From the NCBI RefSeq assembly GCF_019429525.1, contig NZ_JAHXZL010000003.1:248001-312000 (forward strand): a stretch of 64,000 bases of DNA, read 5' to 3'. The stretch is from Sphingomonas folli. Its GTDB lineage: Bacteria > Pseudomonadota > Alphaproteobacteria > Sphingomonadales > Sphingomonadaceae. The notes beneath the pieces were generated by a model, which ran no database searches, had not been told where the DNA came from, and saw only the letters and a program-made list of their open reading frames with translations. Positions 43,291 through 53,045 of the stretch are shown here, piece by piece (position 1 is the stretch's first letter; each line of letters begins with the position of its first letter). The position numbers and the translations under genes are program-made.

Positions 43291-44133
43291 TCAGCCGCGC
43301 CCCTGCCACTTGTCCGCGACGCTGCGGCCGAGCACGCGGCGGCGCTCCAGCCGGGCACAGAGCGCGGCGTAATAATCGGCGAGGAAAGCGGCGTCGTCGC
43401 CGTCGTCGGCGAGGCCTGCCTTCGCGCGGATCGCGCTGGCCACGATGCTGAGCCGCGTGCCATGGCCGGCGCGAAGGACCTCCTCTAGCGCGTGCAGCTC
43501 GTACTCGCCGTACAGGTCGAGCGTCTCCTCCGTGAAACGGCGCGACGTCGACGCGGCGGCGAGGTCGCTGCCGAGCGGCCGGCGCTCGTCGCGCACCACC
43601 CACGTGCCCGCGAGCACGTCGCCCATGCGCAGCCGGTCGCGGTTGAAAAGCGGGAACAGCAGGAAGATCGCCGACCAGCCCAAGGCGGCGATCGCGAGCC
43701 ACGCGTCCGCGCGCTGTGCGCCGGCCTGCATGATCAGGAAGGTGAGCGGCAGGAACACCTCCACCTCGCGGACCGCGTTCCGGGCGACGATCGCGCTGCC
43801 CGTCAGCCGCACGCCATCCCGCGCGATCACGCGGAGGCCGAGCGCGCGCTTCCCCGGCGTGGCGCCGCGCACGCCGAGCTCGAAGAGGATAAACCAGCCG
43901 TTGCGCAGCGCGAAGGCGCCGAGCAGCCAGAGGATCGCCATCGGCTCCGCCGCGCGCGGCCGCAGCAGATAGGCCATGGCGGCGCTGCCGACCACGAGGA
44001 TCAGCAGCATCATCAGCAGGTCCAGGCCATAAGCGGTCGCGCGCGCGCCCGCGCCGCCCAGCTCGACGCCGAGATCGACGCCCTCGGGCGTGACCAGGCG
44101 CCGCCGCAGGTTGCGCGGTTCAGCGCGCGTCAT
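43291..44133 (-). CDS. RDD-family membrane protein
   Basis: A 280-residue protein with an RDD domain: the opening GARATAYGLDLLMMLLILVVG has the Arg and Asp of the first helix, followed by GATPGKRALGLRVI and, near the end of the domain, DRLRMGDVLAGTWVV. About four membrane helices occupy the first ~180 residues; a hydrophilic tail of ~100 residues follows. Function is unknown; RDD proteins have been linked to ion or osmolyte transport. It is the last gene of the MoxR operon, overlapping the SpoIIM-like gene by 14 bases. Confidence 0.82.
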   Translation of the reverse strand: MTRAEPRNLRRRLVTPEGVDLGVELGGAGARATAYGLDLLMMLLILVVGSAAMAYLLRPRAAEPMAILWLLGAFALRNGWFILFELGVRGATPGKRALGLRVIARDGVRLTGSAIVARNAVREVEVFLPLTFLIMQAGAQRADAWLAIAALGWSAIFLLFPLFNRDRLRMGDVLAGTWVVRDERRPLGSDLAAASTSRRFTEETLDLYGEYELHALEEVLRAGHGTRLSIVASAIRAKAGLADDGDDAAFLADYYAALCARLERRRVLGRSVADKWQGRG

Positions 44134-45130
44134 CGCGGGACCGCGGCAAGTAAAAATAGAGGAGCCACGCGCCGAGCATCACGACGCCGATCAGCGCGCG
44201 CGCGTTCCCGCCGTCGATCGTCTGTCGCCCGATCCCCTCGAGCAGCCCGGCGACCGCGAGCATGAGGACGGTACCCAACATCACCGTGGCGCCGGCACGA
44301 CCCGCGTCGAGTGCGGCGTCGAGCCGGGCCTGGCGGCCGGGAAAGGCCAGCGCGGCGCCGATGCGAAAACCGGCGGCACCCGCGAGTATCACCGCGAACA
44401 ACTCGGTGGTGCCGTGGATCGCGAGCCATTGCGCGAACTCCACGCCCACGCCTCTCCCCGCGAACACCGCCATCATCGCCCCCAGTGACAGACCGTTGTA
44501 CGCGATCAGAAGCGCGGTCGGTACGCCGAAGGCGATCCCCAGCGCGAACGAGAAGATCGCGATCTGGGCGTTGTGCGTGAAGAGAAAGGCCGCGAACACC
44601 GCCAGCATGCCCTGCTCGTCCTTGGGATGGAGCGTGGCTCGCAGCGTGGCGGCGCTGGCGCCGGGCGCGCGTCCGCCGGCGAGACCGTCCGGGACCAGTC
44701 CGTAGAACCAGCTCGCCTCGCCGCGCACCAGCAGATAGCCGGCGATCACCCCCGCCAACGTGAGCACCAGCGCGGCGAGCGTCTCACGCCACAGCCCGCG
44801 CACTGCGGCCGGCCAGTCATGGCGGAAGAAGCGGATCACCTGCGCCGCCGCTGGCTCCGCCGGACCGTAGAGCTGGAAGTAAGCGCGCGCGCAGAGCTGT
44901 TCCAGATAGATGATCAACGAGCGATCGAGCGAGGTGGCGCGCGCCGAGGCGAGCGACGACAGCGCGGTGCGGTACAGCAGCGGCAGCGCGAGCAGGTCGT
45001 CGTCGTCGAGCGCGCGGACCGAGCGGCGCTCCGCCCGCGCCAGCAGCGCGTCGAGCCGCGTCCAATCGGCCTCGTGCGCGGCGCGGAAGCGGCTGCCCGC
45101 CACCGTGGAGGAGGTGGTAGGCGCGCTCAC
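44120..45130 (-). CDS. SpoIIM-like integral membrane protein
   Basis: A 336-residue protein starting with GTG. A cytoplasmic helical N-terminus of ~110 residues is followed by five or six membrane helices typical of the stage II sporulation protein M family (LVLTLAGVIAGYLL; FAAFLFTHNAQIAIFSFALGI; LIAYNGLSLGAMMAVF; AIHGTTELFAVILAGAAGF). In non-sporing bacteria this family accompanies RDD, DUF58 and MoxR genes; its role there is not known. It overlaps DUF58 by GTGA. Confidence 0.8.
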   Translation of the reverse strand: MSAPTTSSTVAGSRFRAAHEADWTRLDALLARAERRSVRALDDDDLLALPLLYRTALSSLASARATSLDRSLIIYLEQLCARAYFQLYGPAEPAAAQVIRFFRHDWPAAVRGLWRETLAALVLTLAGVIAGYLLVRGEASWFYGLVPDGLAGGRAPGASAATLRATLHPKDEQGMLAVFAAFLFTHNAQIAIFSFALGIAFGVPTALLIAYNGLSLGAMMAVFAGRGVGVEFAQWLAIHGTTELFAVILAGAAGFRIGAALAFPGRQARLDAALDAGRAGATVMLGTVLMLAVAGLLEGIGRQTIDGGNARALIGVVMLGAWLLYFYLPRSRDDAR

Positions 45131-46431
45131 TGCAGGTGCCGTCGCTTGAGGTCGAGATAGGCGGCGACCAGCCGCTCGCCGACCTCGTGGTGCGCGGCCT
45201 CGACGACATGGGCGCCGAGATGGCGCAACCGCGTGAGCACCAGCAGCCGATCACGCAACAGCGCCGCGGCGGTGACCGCCCGCGTGATGTCGACGGGACG
45301 CGCGGGCGCGCGCGCGATGATCTCCTCCAGTTCGGCGTCGCGCAACACGACGAGCAGCAACAGGTGGCGCTGAACCAGCCGAGCCGCGGCGCGCACCAGC
45401 GCGTCGGCGGCGACCTGGTCGGTCACCTCGGTGAACAGCACCACGGTGGAACGTCGCGTCAGCCGTCCGTGGAGATCGGACAAGGCGAACGTATAGTTGC
45501 TCTCGGTGGCGCTGTAGTCGATCGCCGCGGCGCGGTGCTGCAGCGTGGCGAAGGCGCGCGCGCCACCGACGAAACCGGTCGACAACCGCGGCCGGTCGTC
45601 GAACGCCTCCAGCGCGACGCGGTCGCCGAGCTTGAGCGCGACCCAGGCGGCCAGCAGCGCCGCGGTGACGGCGCGGTCGATCCGCGGCACGTCGTCGACG
45701 GGCTCGCTCATCTGCCGCGCGGTGTCGAGCGCGAAGACGATCTGGCTGTTGCGCTCCGGCCGGTAATCCTTGGCGTAGAGCCGGGTGTGACGCGCCGACT
45801 GCTTCCAATCGATCGCGCGACGGTCCATGCCGGGGCGGAACTCGACCAGTGCCTCGAACTCGCTGCCGTCGCCTCGCTCGTGCTGCGCGACCAGCCCCTC
45901 GAAGGCGAGCCGACGCAGCAACTCGGCGCCGCGCTGCCGCACCGGGCGGATATCGGGGAGGATGGGGAGCGCGGCCCCGATCGGCAGGGTGCGCTGGTGC
46001 CACGTCAGTCCGAGCGGACCGCGCCAGCGCAACCACAGCGTCGCCGGCCGCGCGGTGCCGCGCCGCCGCGTCGTCACCGTCACGGCGGCGGCGCCGACGC
46101 CCTCGACCAGCGGAACGCGACGTCGACCGTCGTCCGCCAACGCGAGCAGCGGGTCGGTCGCGAGCGCCACCTCGGCGGTGCGGACGCGCGGGTCGGTGCG
46201 GACGCTCACGGCGAGGTCGAGCGTCGCGCCGACCGGGGCGCTGTCGGGCAGCGCGATCGCCGCGGTGGCGCGACCCGCGCCGCGCCAGGCATCGACGAGC
46301 ACCAACAGCGACACCGCGGCGGGCCAGGCAAGCGCGGCATACCAGCGCGCGGGGAACGCCAGCGCGACGATCAGCGCGACCGGTGCCCCGGCCGCCGCCG
46401 CGAGCGCGGCCACGCGCGCCGGGTAGATCAC
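45127..46431 (-). CDS. DUF58 protein
   Basis: A 434-residue protein: two N-terminal membrane helices ([39 protein letters not shown]), a beta-rich middle, and the DUF58 signature [20 protein letters not shown] followed by [20 protein letters not shown], where the VWA-like fold begins. These proteins are typical partners of MoxR AAA+ ATPases. Starts with GTG, overlapping the ATPase stop (GTGA). Confidence 0.85.
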   Translation of the reverse strand: MIYPARVAALAAAAGAPVALIVALAFPARWYAALAWPAAVSLLVLVDAWRGAGRATAAIALPDSAPVGATLDLAVSVRTDPRVRTAEVALATDPLLALADDGRRRVPLVEGVGAAAVTVTTRRRGTARPATLWLRWRGPLGLTWHQRTLPIGAALPILPDIRPVRQRGAELLRRLAFEGLVAQHERGDGSEFEALVEFRPGMDRRAIDWKQSARHTRLYAKDYRPERNSQIVFALDTARQMSEPVDDVPRIDRAVTAALLAAWVALKLGDRVALEAFDDRPRLSTGFVGGARAFATLQHRAAAIDYSATESNYTFALSDLHGRLTRRSTVVLFTEVTDQVAADALVRAAARLVQRHLLLLVVLRDAELEEIIARAPARPVDITRAVTAAALLRDRLLVLTRLRHLGAHVVEAAHHEVGERLVAAYLDLKRRHLQ

Positions 46432-47384
46432 CGCGGCGCCTCGATCGCGGCGACGATCGCGGCGACCACGTCCTCCACCTGCTGGCCCTCGATCTCGGCC
46501 GCGGGCGAGAGCAGCAGCCGGTGGCGCAGCAGCGCGGGGGCGAGCGCCTTCACGTCGTCGGGGATGACGAAGTCCCGCGCGTCGATCGCAGCACGCGCGC
46601 GCGCGGCCGTCGCCAGCATCGCGCCCGCGCGCGGCGAGGCGCCACCCTGCAGGTCGGCATGATCGCGCGTCGCGCGTATGAGCGCGGCGATATAGTCCAC
46701 GACTTCGTCCACCAGCCGGACGCCGGCCACCGCCTCCGCGGCCGCCCCGATCGCGGCGGCGTCGGCGCAGGTGGTGACGCCCCAGGTCTCTGGGACCATC
46801 GCCGCGTCGCGGGCGCCGTGGGTGGCGATGATGCGTCGTTCTTCCTCGGCGGTGGGATAACCCACCAGCTGCTTGAACAGGAAGCGGTCGAGCTGCGCCT
46901 CCGGGAGCGGGTAGACGCCCTGCTGCTCGATCGGATTCTGCGTGGCGATCACGGTGAAGCGTTCCCCCAGCGGCAGGCTCTTGCCGTCGATCGTGACGGT
47001 ACGCTCCTGCATCGCCTCCAGCAGCGCCGCCTGGGTCTTGGGTGGGGTGCGATTGATCTCGTCGGCGAGCAGCAGGTCGGTGAAGATCGGGCCGCGCGTC
47101 AGTGTGAAGCTGGACGTCTGAAAGTTGAACAGGTTGGCGCCGATGATGTCGCCGGGCATCAGGTCCGGGGTGAACTGGATGCGTCCGAACGCCAGCCCGG
47201 TCGCCCGCGCGAAGCTGTGCGCGATCAGCGTCTTGGCGGTACCGGGCGGGCCCTCCAGCAGGACATGTCCGCCCGCGAACAGCGCCACCAGGATCGTCTC
47301 CACCGTGTCGGCTTGGCCGACCACCGCGCGCGCCACCTCGCGCCGGATCGCGGCGGCCAGCGCCGCCACTTCCTCGATCGTCAC
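46428..47384 (-). CDS. MoxR-family AAA+ ATPase
   Basis: A 318-residue ATPase. Walker A is EGPPGTAKT (residues ~44-52), Walker B is [15 protein letters not shown], sensor 1 lies in [12 protein letters not shown], and the sensor 2/lid region has [18 protein letters not shown] is diagnostic of MoxR. MoxR proteins act as chaperone-like motors that mature or assemble partner proteins, often VWA proteins. GTG at 47384 overlaps the DUF4350 stop (GTGA); the open frame further upstream is a shadow of DUF4350. Confidence 0.92.
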   Translation of the reverse strand: MTIEEVAALAAAIRREVARAVVGQADTVETILVALFAGGHVLLEGPPGTAKTLIAHSFARATGLAFGRIQFTPDLMPGDIIGANLFNFQTSSFTLTRGPIFTDLLLADEINRTPPKTQAALLEAMQERTVTIDGKSLPLGERFTVIATQNPIEQQGVYPLPEAQLDRFLFKQLVGYPTAEEERRIIATHGARDAAMVPETWGVTTCADAAAIGAAAEAVAGVRLVDEVVDYIAALIRATRDHADLQGGASPRAGAMLATAARARAAIDARDFVIPDDVKALAPALLRHRLLLSPAAEIEGQQVEDVVAAIVAAIEAPR

Positions 47385-48598
47385 TCTCTTTCCCCCATCC
47401 AGTCGTGCAACGCGCGCGCGGCGCGCGTCATGTCGGTCGCGTCCTCGGCCGCGGTGACTGCGTCGGCCAGTGCGGTGAAGCGCGCGCGCCGGTCGAGTCC
47501 GTCGAGATAGCGGTCGAGCGAGGCGCCGCGCAGCCGTCCCGGCGCGGCGAACGCCCGCGCCGCCGCCTCGCGCACCACCTCGACGTAGCGGTGGCCGAGC
47601 CGCGCCTCGCGACCCGCCTGGCGCACCAGCGCGGCGGTGTTGTCGACCAGCGCGGCCTTGCCCAGCGCCAGCGCGCGCGGCCGTTCGCGCGGGCTGCCAA
47701 AGCGTGCGGCGGTGCCGAGCACGGCGAGCAGCAGCGCCACCGCGAGCGTCAGCGTCAGCGCCAGGAACGGCGGCTCGAACAGCAGCTTGAGCGGACTGGC
47801 GCCGACCGCGAGGCCGTTGAGCGTCACGTCGAAGGCGATCCCCTGCGCCTGGTTCGAGTTCATCCAGTCGAGCAGCGCCAACGCCGCGGCGGCGGTGCGC
47901 GGGTCGCGCATGCCGCGATTGTCGAGAAGGTCGGGATCGGCCAGTACATAGATCGGCCGATCGCTGAAGCGGCCAAGCACGATGTCGCCGCGGTCGTCCA
48001 TCACGATCGGCTCGAGCGTGCCGAACGCCGCGGAGCGCGCGGGCGCGCGGATCGCCTGGAGCGGCCGCGGCGCGCGGAGCCGTAGCCCGGCGAGCTCGGG
48101 GGTGGCCACGCGCAGCGGGCGCCCGCCGCTCGCGCGCTGGATGATCGAGAAGCGCGTGGTCGGCGCGAACACGCCGGACGGCTCGGCTCGGTCGTCGAGC
48201 GAGTCGACATGGACCCAGCCGGCGTGCGCCGCGTCCGCGCTGGTCGACCATTTCGGCAGCACGAACAGCGTCGGCAGCGACTCGCGGCGCTCGAGCACCG
48301 GATCGATCGGGACCGAGCCGCGCTCGGGCGTCGCGACCAGCAGGTCCTCGGTATCGAAGTGGTGAACGTCGCGCACGACGCGAGGGTGGCGTCCGGTCGC
48401 CTCGGCGAGCCGGACGATCGCGCTATAGCCGGTGACCGAGTCGGAGAGCGCGTGCCCGCCGGCGCTGCCGCGGCCGCGCCAGTCGGGCGCGTAGGCACTC
48501 AGCAACAGGGTGGCGACGAAGCCGGTGATGCCGAGCGCGAGCAGCAGCGCCACCGTCGTCGGCGCGAGCAACCGCGCGGGGCCGGCCGTGTCGCTCAT
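47381..48598 (-). CDS. DUF4350 membrane protein
   Basis: A 405-residue protein with an N-terminal helix ([23 protein letters not shown]), a periplasm-facing domain starting with [16 protein letters not shown], the DUF4350-type segment [19 protein letters not shown], and a second membrane helix ([19 protein letters not shown]) before a helical cytoplasmic tail. It overlaps the DUF4129 gene by ATGA. Function unknown. Confidence 0.72.
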   Translation of the reverse strand: MSDTAGPARLLAPTTVALLLALGITGFVATLLLSAYAPDWRGRGSAGGHALSDSVTGYSAIVRLAEATGRHPRVVRDVHHFDTEDLLVATPERGSVPIDPVLERRESLPTLFVLPKWSTSADAAHAGWVHVDSLDDRAEPSGVFAPTTRFSIIQRASGGRPLRVATPELAGLRLRAPRPLQAIRAPARSAAFGTLEPIVMDDRGDIVLGRFSDRPIYVLADPDLLDNRGMRDPRTAAAALALLDWMNSNQAQGIAFDVTLNGLAVGASPLKLLFEPPFLALTLTLAVALLLAVLGTAARFGSPRERPRALALGKAALVDNTAALVRQAGREARLGHRYVEVVREAAARAFAAPGRLRGASLDRYLDGLDRRARFTALADAVTAAEDATDMTRAARALHDWMGERE

Positions 48599-49320
48599 TC
48601 GCGCCACGCCGCGGGCAACGCGAAGGCGGCATAATCGGCGCGGGTGGCCGCCCAGCAGGCGGCGTCGACCGGTCGGCCGCCATACAGGCTGCGCTCCACC
48701 TGCCCCGCGATCGCGGCGAAGCGCGCGCGCGCTGGCGGCGGCAGCGCCGGCGCCGCGGCGAGCTCGCGCGCGGTGAGCGCGGGCTGGACCATACCGGGGC
48801 GGCGACGCGCGAGATCCTCGATCGAGCGGAACAGCAGGAGGTGCACGGCCTCCGCGAAGCGGCCCGCCGCGGCGAGCGCGTCGGCCTCGCGCAGCCACGC
48901 GCGCACGGGCGCCGGGTCAAACAGCGGCGTCGCGTCGGGTGTCTCCGGGATACCGTCGCGGCGGCGACGCCATCGCGGCCACCGCCAATGGCCGAAGCGG
49001 AGCCGCTCCACCGCTGCCCATGTCACGCCCGCCAGGAGCAACGCGATCACGGTCCACAGCAACACGCGGGCATAAGGTAGATCGGGCAGGTCCGGCAGCC
49101 ACGCGCCGAGCCAGCGGAGCGCGCGCGCCAGCGGACGGAGCCCGGCCTCGATCCACTCACCGAGCCGGCGCAACCACATCGGCGGTTCGGGCGGGGGCGG
49201 ACGGCGCGTGAGCTGAAACTGCACCGCCGGGTCGGCGAGCAGGGCGCGATGCGCCTCGGCGAAGCGAGCCGACGCGAGCTCGCGCGTGCCCCCCCCGTCG
49301 TTGATCGTCGCTGCGCCCAC
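48595..49320 (-). CDS. DUF4129 protein
   Basis: A 241-residue protein with one strong membrane helix (VLLWTVIALLLAGVTWAAV, about residues 84-102), a basic linker and a C-terminal helical domain with AVHLLLFRSIEDLARR and the DUF4129-type ending in which LTARELAAA precedes a short helix pair. The start is GTG at 49320. It is the first gene of the six-gene MoxR operon, divergent from the membrane protein at 49462 across ~140 bp. Confidence 0.72.
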   Translation of the reverse strand: MGAATINDGGGTRELASARFAEAHRALLADPAVQFQLTRRPPPPEPPMWLRRLGEWIEAGLRPLARALRWLGAWLPDLPDLPYARVLLWTVIALLLAGVTWAAVERLRFGHWRWPRWRRRRDGIPETPDATPLFDPAPVRAWLREADALAAAGRFAEAVHLLLFRSIEDLARRRPGMVQPALTARELAAAPALPPPARARFAAIAGQVERSLYGGRPVDAACWAATRADYAAFALPAAWRE

Positions 49321-49461
49321 CCGTTCCCCAATCGATCCCCGCTCGACAGCTTATAAGAAGAGTGGCGTCGAGCAACCGGCATTCACCACGATTCTGGCTG
49401 GACTTCGCCGCGACGATGCGTCGTGATGGCACGGGGAGATCGAGACGTGAGCGGGGGAACG

Positions 49462-50223
49462 ATGGCGACGGTGTTGGACGGGCAGGTGACGGGGTCGTTC
49501 AGTGTCAGCAATGTGCTGGCAAGGACGACGGAGACGGTGCGCGCCGCGCCGGGATTGTTCTTCGGAGTCAGCTTCGTTCTCGCGGCGCTACCCTCCGCAT
49601 TGTTTCAGCTGATCGCGGCAAGAGCGGGCGGCGCGGGTGCGCTCCTGTCCGCCGTGTCGGGCGTCGCTTGGTTCGTGATGTACGTCGCGGCGCAGGCGAT
49701 CCTGTTGCGCGTGGCGGTGACCCGGCTGGACGATCGGCCCGAGCCGCTCGGCACGCTGGTACCCGCCGCGCTGGCGACGATGCTCCCCCTCGTGGGCGTG
49801 ACGATCGACTATTGGATCGGCGTGACGCTGGGCGTGGCGCTGCTCGTCGTGCCCGGCCTGATCGTGGCAACGATGTGGTCGGTCGCGATGGTCGCCGCGG
49901 TGGCCGAACGCGAGGGCGTGTTCGCGGCGCTCTCGCGCAGCCGCGCGCTCACCAAGGGTGCGCGCTGGCGTGTCTTCGGGCTGTTCCTGCTCGTCGCCGT
50001 CCTCTACTCCGTCGCCTTCGCAGTGGTCGGCGTGATCCGGACGACCGTGTTCGGACAGGCGTTCGTGCAGACGGAGGTGACGTTCGCCGGCGTGATCTTC
50101 TCCGCGCTAATGTCGACGCTGCTGCTGCCTTTGTGGCTGGCGCTTCAGGCCGCGCTGTACGTCGAGCTGCGCGACTGGAAGGACGGGCCCGCCGCGGATC
50201 GCCTGGCCGATATCTTCGCCTGA
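49462..50223 (+). CDS. Multi-pass membrane protein, glycerophosphodiesterase-membrane-domain-like
   Basis: A 253-residue protein with about six membrane segments (LFFGVSFVLAALPSALFQLI; VAWFVMYVAAQAILL; LVPAALATMLPLVGVTI; VALLVVPGLIVATMWSVAMV; FGLFLLVAVLYSVAFAVVGV; VTFAGVIFSALMSTLLLPLW). The VPGLIVATMWSVAMVAAVAE then LSRSRALTKGARWRVFGL pattern is typical of a widespread family of uncharacterised proteins similar to the membrane part of glycerophosphoryl diester phosphodiesterases. The start could also be GTG 49447 (five residues longer). It stands alone, divergent from the MoxR operon. Confidence 0.7.
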   Translation: MATVLDGQVTGSFSVSNVLARTTETVRAAPGLFFGVSFVLAALPSALFQLIAARAGGAGALLSAVSGVAWFVMYVAAQAILLRVAVTRLDDRPEPLGTLVPAALATMLPLVGVTIDYWIGVTLGVALLVVPGLIVATMWSVAMVAAVAEREGVFAALSRSRALTKGARWRVFGLFLLVAVLYSVAFAVVGVIRTTVFGQAFVQTEVTFAGVIFSALMSTLLLPLWLALQAALYVELRDWKDGPAADRLADIFA

Positions 50224-50254
50224 TCGGCCCGGTCGACGCCCGCGGTGCGGCGGC

Positions 50255-50602
50255 ATGCCTAGCTTCCGCCCGCGACCGTCCGCCAAGCCCTTCACGTTAG
50301 CTTCAAGGATGGCGGACGCGGGCGGCATGAGCGGCACCTCGTTCCACCGCCATGTCAAGGCGGCGACCGCGAGCGGTCCGCTCGCCTATCAGCGCTATAT
50401 CCGCCTGCTCGAGGCCAGGCGGATGATCGTCTCCGGCGAGGCCGACGTGACCGGCACCGCTTTCGCGACGGGCTATGGGAGCAGTTCCCAGTTCAGCCGG
50501 GAGTATAAGGAGATATTCGGCACTCCGCCGATCGAAGACCGGCGGTCGACGCTCCGTTCGCCACGACCTTGCCCCTATCGGGAAGAGGCGGCATCGGCAT
50601 GA
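50255..50602 (+). pseudogene. AraC-family regulator lacking its N-terminal half
   Basis: The 115-residue frame holds an AraC DNA-binding domain: LASRMADAGGMSGTSFHRHV, PLAYQRYIRLLEARRMIV and FATGYGSSSQFSREYKEIFG, then PP. This matches AraC members that carry an AraC_N ligand domain, but only ~32 bp separate it from the gene before, so the ~180-residue sensor domain is gone. No ribosome-binding site is evident at the ATG. It is most likely the tail of a deleted gene; a functional stand-alone domain is less likely. Confidence 0.6.
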
Positions 50603-50849
50603 CGCCCAATCCCTGCCTTATCAGCGTAGCCGGCTGTCCTCGGGGATAAGCCGTGCCGGACAGCGCGGCCTTCGTCCCGATCGTGCCGCCCTCGACGAGA
50701 CCGAGGAACAGGCGCAGCGTCGCCGAGCTCCGGTCGGCCCGCGACCTCTGCCAGGATCACCGTCACCGCGCGGACGCGATCATCGCGCCTCTGCCGGGCC
50801 CGTGCCTCGCCTCGTTTCCGTCCATGGTTTCCCATCTGCCGGCGACACC
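50603..50849. other. Intergenic remnant, unassigned
   Basis: 247 bp between the AraC relic and the sensor kinase stop. A minus-strand frame reads TLRLFLGLVEGGTIGTKAAL and runs on without a recognisable family; its codon pattern looks gene-like, so it may be another decayed segment. Confidence 0.3.
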
Positions 50850-52208
50850 TCAGGCGGCGGGAAGCTCGAGGATCGCGCGCGTGCCGCCCCCCGGCGCATC
50901 GGCCAACGTGAAGCTGCCGCGTTGGCCGATGGCGAAATCGCGGACGATGCTCAGCCCGAGACCTGCCCCGCCCGTACTGCGGCTGCGCGACGTTTCGCCC
51001 CGCTCGAACGGGCGCAGCAGGCGGTCGCGATCCGCGGCCGCGATCCCCGGCCCCGCGTCCTCGACACTGATGCGCACGATCGCCGCGCTCGGCTCGACCG
51101 ACACGGTGCCGCCGCCAGCGTAATCGAGCGCGTTACGCAGCAGGTTCTCGACCGCGCGGCGGAACGCGGGCGCCGGCGCCGAGATCCGCGCTGCCGCGCC
51201 GTCGCGGAGCCGCAGCGCGCCGTCGCGCGCAGGCATCCCCGCGACGATGTCGGCGAGCATCGGCCGGACGTCGAGCAGCTCCGGCGGTCGAGCCGCGGCG
51301 CGCGCGAAGCCCAGTACCTCGTCGATCATCGCCTGCATCCGCTCGACGTCGGCGATCATGCGCGCGCGCTGGGACTCGTGCACCGCCTCGATCCGCAGCC
51401 GCAGCCCGGTCAGCGGAGTGCGCAGGTCGTGCGCGATCGCGGTCAGCATGCGCGCACGCTCGCCCGCCTCCGCGGCGAGCCGGTCGCGCATCGCCGCGAT
51501 CGCCGCGGCGGCCTCGCGTAGCTCGCGCGGCCCGCCCTGCGGGATCGCTTCCGCACGATCGACCAATGCACCCGCGAGCGCCCGGAAGGGATCGGTCAGG
51601 CGCCGGGCGAAAAGCCAGGCCAAAGGCGCGAGCAGCAGCAGCGTCACGACGAGCGAGGCCAGGACGTTGCGTTGCCAGACGGTGAGCCAGGGCCGCGGCG
51701 GCGCGACCGACCACCAGCGCCCGTCGGGTCGGCGAACGCTCAGCGTGAACGGCGCATGCGGCACGTCGAGCAACATCGCGCGGTACGCCGCCGACTCCCG
51801 CGACGCGTCGAGCCGCTCGAAGAGTCCCTTGCCGCGCGCGCGGAAGATCATCGGCACGCCCTGCCCCGCGCCGCCCGACGGGTCGGATCGAGCGCGCTCG
51901 CGTTCCTGGCGCGATCCGACCGTGTCCAGCCACGTCACGCGGACCGTGGTCGGCGGGCGATGCAGCTGGTCCGCGACCAGCGCCTCGAGCGCGGGCGCTC
52001 TTGCCCCGGCCCGTGGTTCGCCGGAGAGCTCACGCGACAGCGTCGGGGTCGGTCGACGCAGCGCTCCGATCGCCTCTGCCGCGCTCATCCGCGCGGCCGG
52101 TGGGGGGGGCGCCACCAGCACGATCGTCGCGGTGGTGGCGACGCTGAGGGTTGCCACGGCGACGCCGAAGCCGCCGATCGAGACCAAGGCGCTCGGCGCT
52201 CGCCTCAT
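50850..52208 (-). CDS. Sensor histidine kinase of an OmpR-type two-component system
   Basis: A 452-residue membrane kinase. Two membrane helices (residues ~14-32 and ~183-201) enclose a periplasmic sensor domain of ~150 residues. A HAMP segment follows (RRLTDPFRALAGAL), then the dimerisation box AIAHDLRTPLTGL with His260, the N box FRRAVENLLRNALDYA, DAGPGIA (G1) and GGAGLGLSIVRD (G2). It overlaps the response regulator by ATGA and is transcribed after it. The signal is unknown; the neighbouring divergent receptor-like gene is the obvious candidate target. Confidence 0.92.
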   Translation of the reverse strand: MRRAPSALVSIGGFGVAVATLSVATTATIVLVAPPPPAARMSAAEAIGALRRPTPTLSRELSGEPRAGARAPALEALVADQLHRPPTTVRVTWLDTVGSRQERERARSDPSGGAGQGVPMIFRARGKGLFERLDASRESAAYRAMLLDVPHAPFTLSVRRPDGRWWSVAPPRPWLTVWQRNVLASLVVTLLLLAPLAWLFARRLTDPFRALAGALVDRAEAIPQGGPRELREAAAAIAAMRDRLAAEAGERARMLTAIAHDLRTPLTGLRLRIEAVHESQRARMIADVERMQAMIDEVLGFARAAARPPELLDVRPMLADIVAGMPARDGALRLRDGAAARISAPAPAFRRAVENLLRNALDYAGGGTVSVEPSAAIVRISVEDAGPGIAAADRDRLLRPFERGETSRSRSTGGAGLGLSIVRDFAIGQRGSFTLADAPGGGTRAILELPAA

Positions 52209-52924
52209 GCCGAGCGCACCGGCGGCACGAGACGATAGCCGACCCCCCGCACCGTCTCGATGATCGTCGCCGTGTCCGATTCGGCCAGCTTGCGCCGCAG
52301 CCGGCTCACCGCGATGTCGATCGCCCGATCATAGGGCGCCGCGTCGAGCCCGCGCGCGAGATCGAGCAGCACGTCGCGCGTGAGGATCCGGCCGGGCCGG
52401 CGGACGAAGGCCGCGAGCAGCGCATGTTCACCCTCGCTCAGCGCGACGGCACGACCGGCGGGGTCGCGCAGGCGGCGCTCGCTCATGTCGAGCCACCAGC
52501 CGGCGAACGTGACACTGCCGTCGGTCGCGTCGGTACTGCTCGCGACCGCAGGGCGACGCAGCAGCGCGCGCACGCGGGCGAGCAGCTCGCGCGGCTCGAA
52601 CGGCTTGGTTAGATAGTCCCATGCGCCCACCTCGAGGCCGACGATCCGGTCAGTGACGTCGTCGAGCGCGCTGAGCATGAGGATCGGCGCCCCGGCGGGC
52701 GATAGCCGCCGACATAGCGACAGGCCATCCTCGCCCGGCATCATCACGTCGAGGACGAGCAGGTCCGCGGGCGCCTGCCGCCAGGCATGCTCGCCCGCGA
52801 CGGCATCCGCCGCGGTGCGGACCGCATAGCCGTGCGCACCCAGGAACTCCGCGAGCGCGTCGCGGATGCTGGCGTCATCGTCGACGACGAGGATCGTGCT
52901 GCGGACGATGTTCCCTGGCTCCAT
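52205..52924 (-). CDS. OmpR/PhoB-family response regulator
   Basis: A 239-residue regulator. Receiver domain: acidic pocket VVDDD (residues ~13-17), phospho-acceptor Asp59 in LLVLDVMMPGEDG and Lys107 in YLTKPFEP. A C-terminal winged-helix domain follows (LSEGEHALLAAFVRRPGRIL, AIDIAVSRLRRKL, TVRGVGYRL). Its start is ~120 bp from the divergent receptor-like gene, so the shared gap may hold its binding sites. Confidence 0.93.
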   Translation of the reverse strand: MEPGNIVRSTILVVDDDASIRDALAEFLGAHGYAVRTAADAVAGEHAWRQAPADLLVLDVMMPGEDGLSLCRRLSPAGAPILMLSALDDVTDRIVGLEVGAWDYLTKPFEPRELLARVRALLRRPAVASSTDATDGSVTFAGWWLDMSERRLRDPAGRAVALSEGEHALLAAFVRRPGRILTRDVLLDLARGLDAAPYDRAIDIAVSRLRRKLAESDTATIIETVRGVGYRLVPPVRSA

Positions 52925-53045
52925 GCCGGCTCGGTAACGGCGTCGTGTAGCATTCGCGTATCAGCGCCCGCTACCGCCCCGCCATCGTCGCGCTACCAGG
53001 CGCCGCTTCAACGCCCCCCCGACGAGGCGGATCCGGGATGTGACG

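Noticed and set aside
42953..43372. 139-codon plus-strand frame in the gap after the aga receptor
   Set aside because: No family pattern; the opposite strand holds a recognisable IS3 OrfA relic in the same bases.
46428..48251. Longer start for the MoxR ATPase
   Set aside because: The added ~290 residues are an Arg-rich shadow of the DUF4350 gene; GTG 47384 gives a standard MoxR N-terminus and a GTGA overlap.
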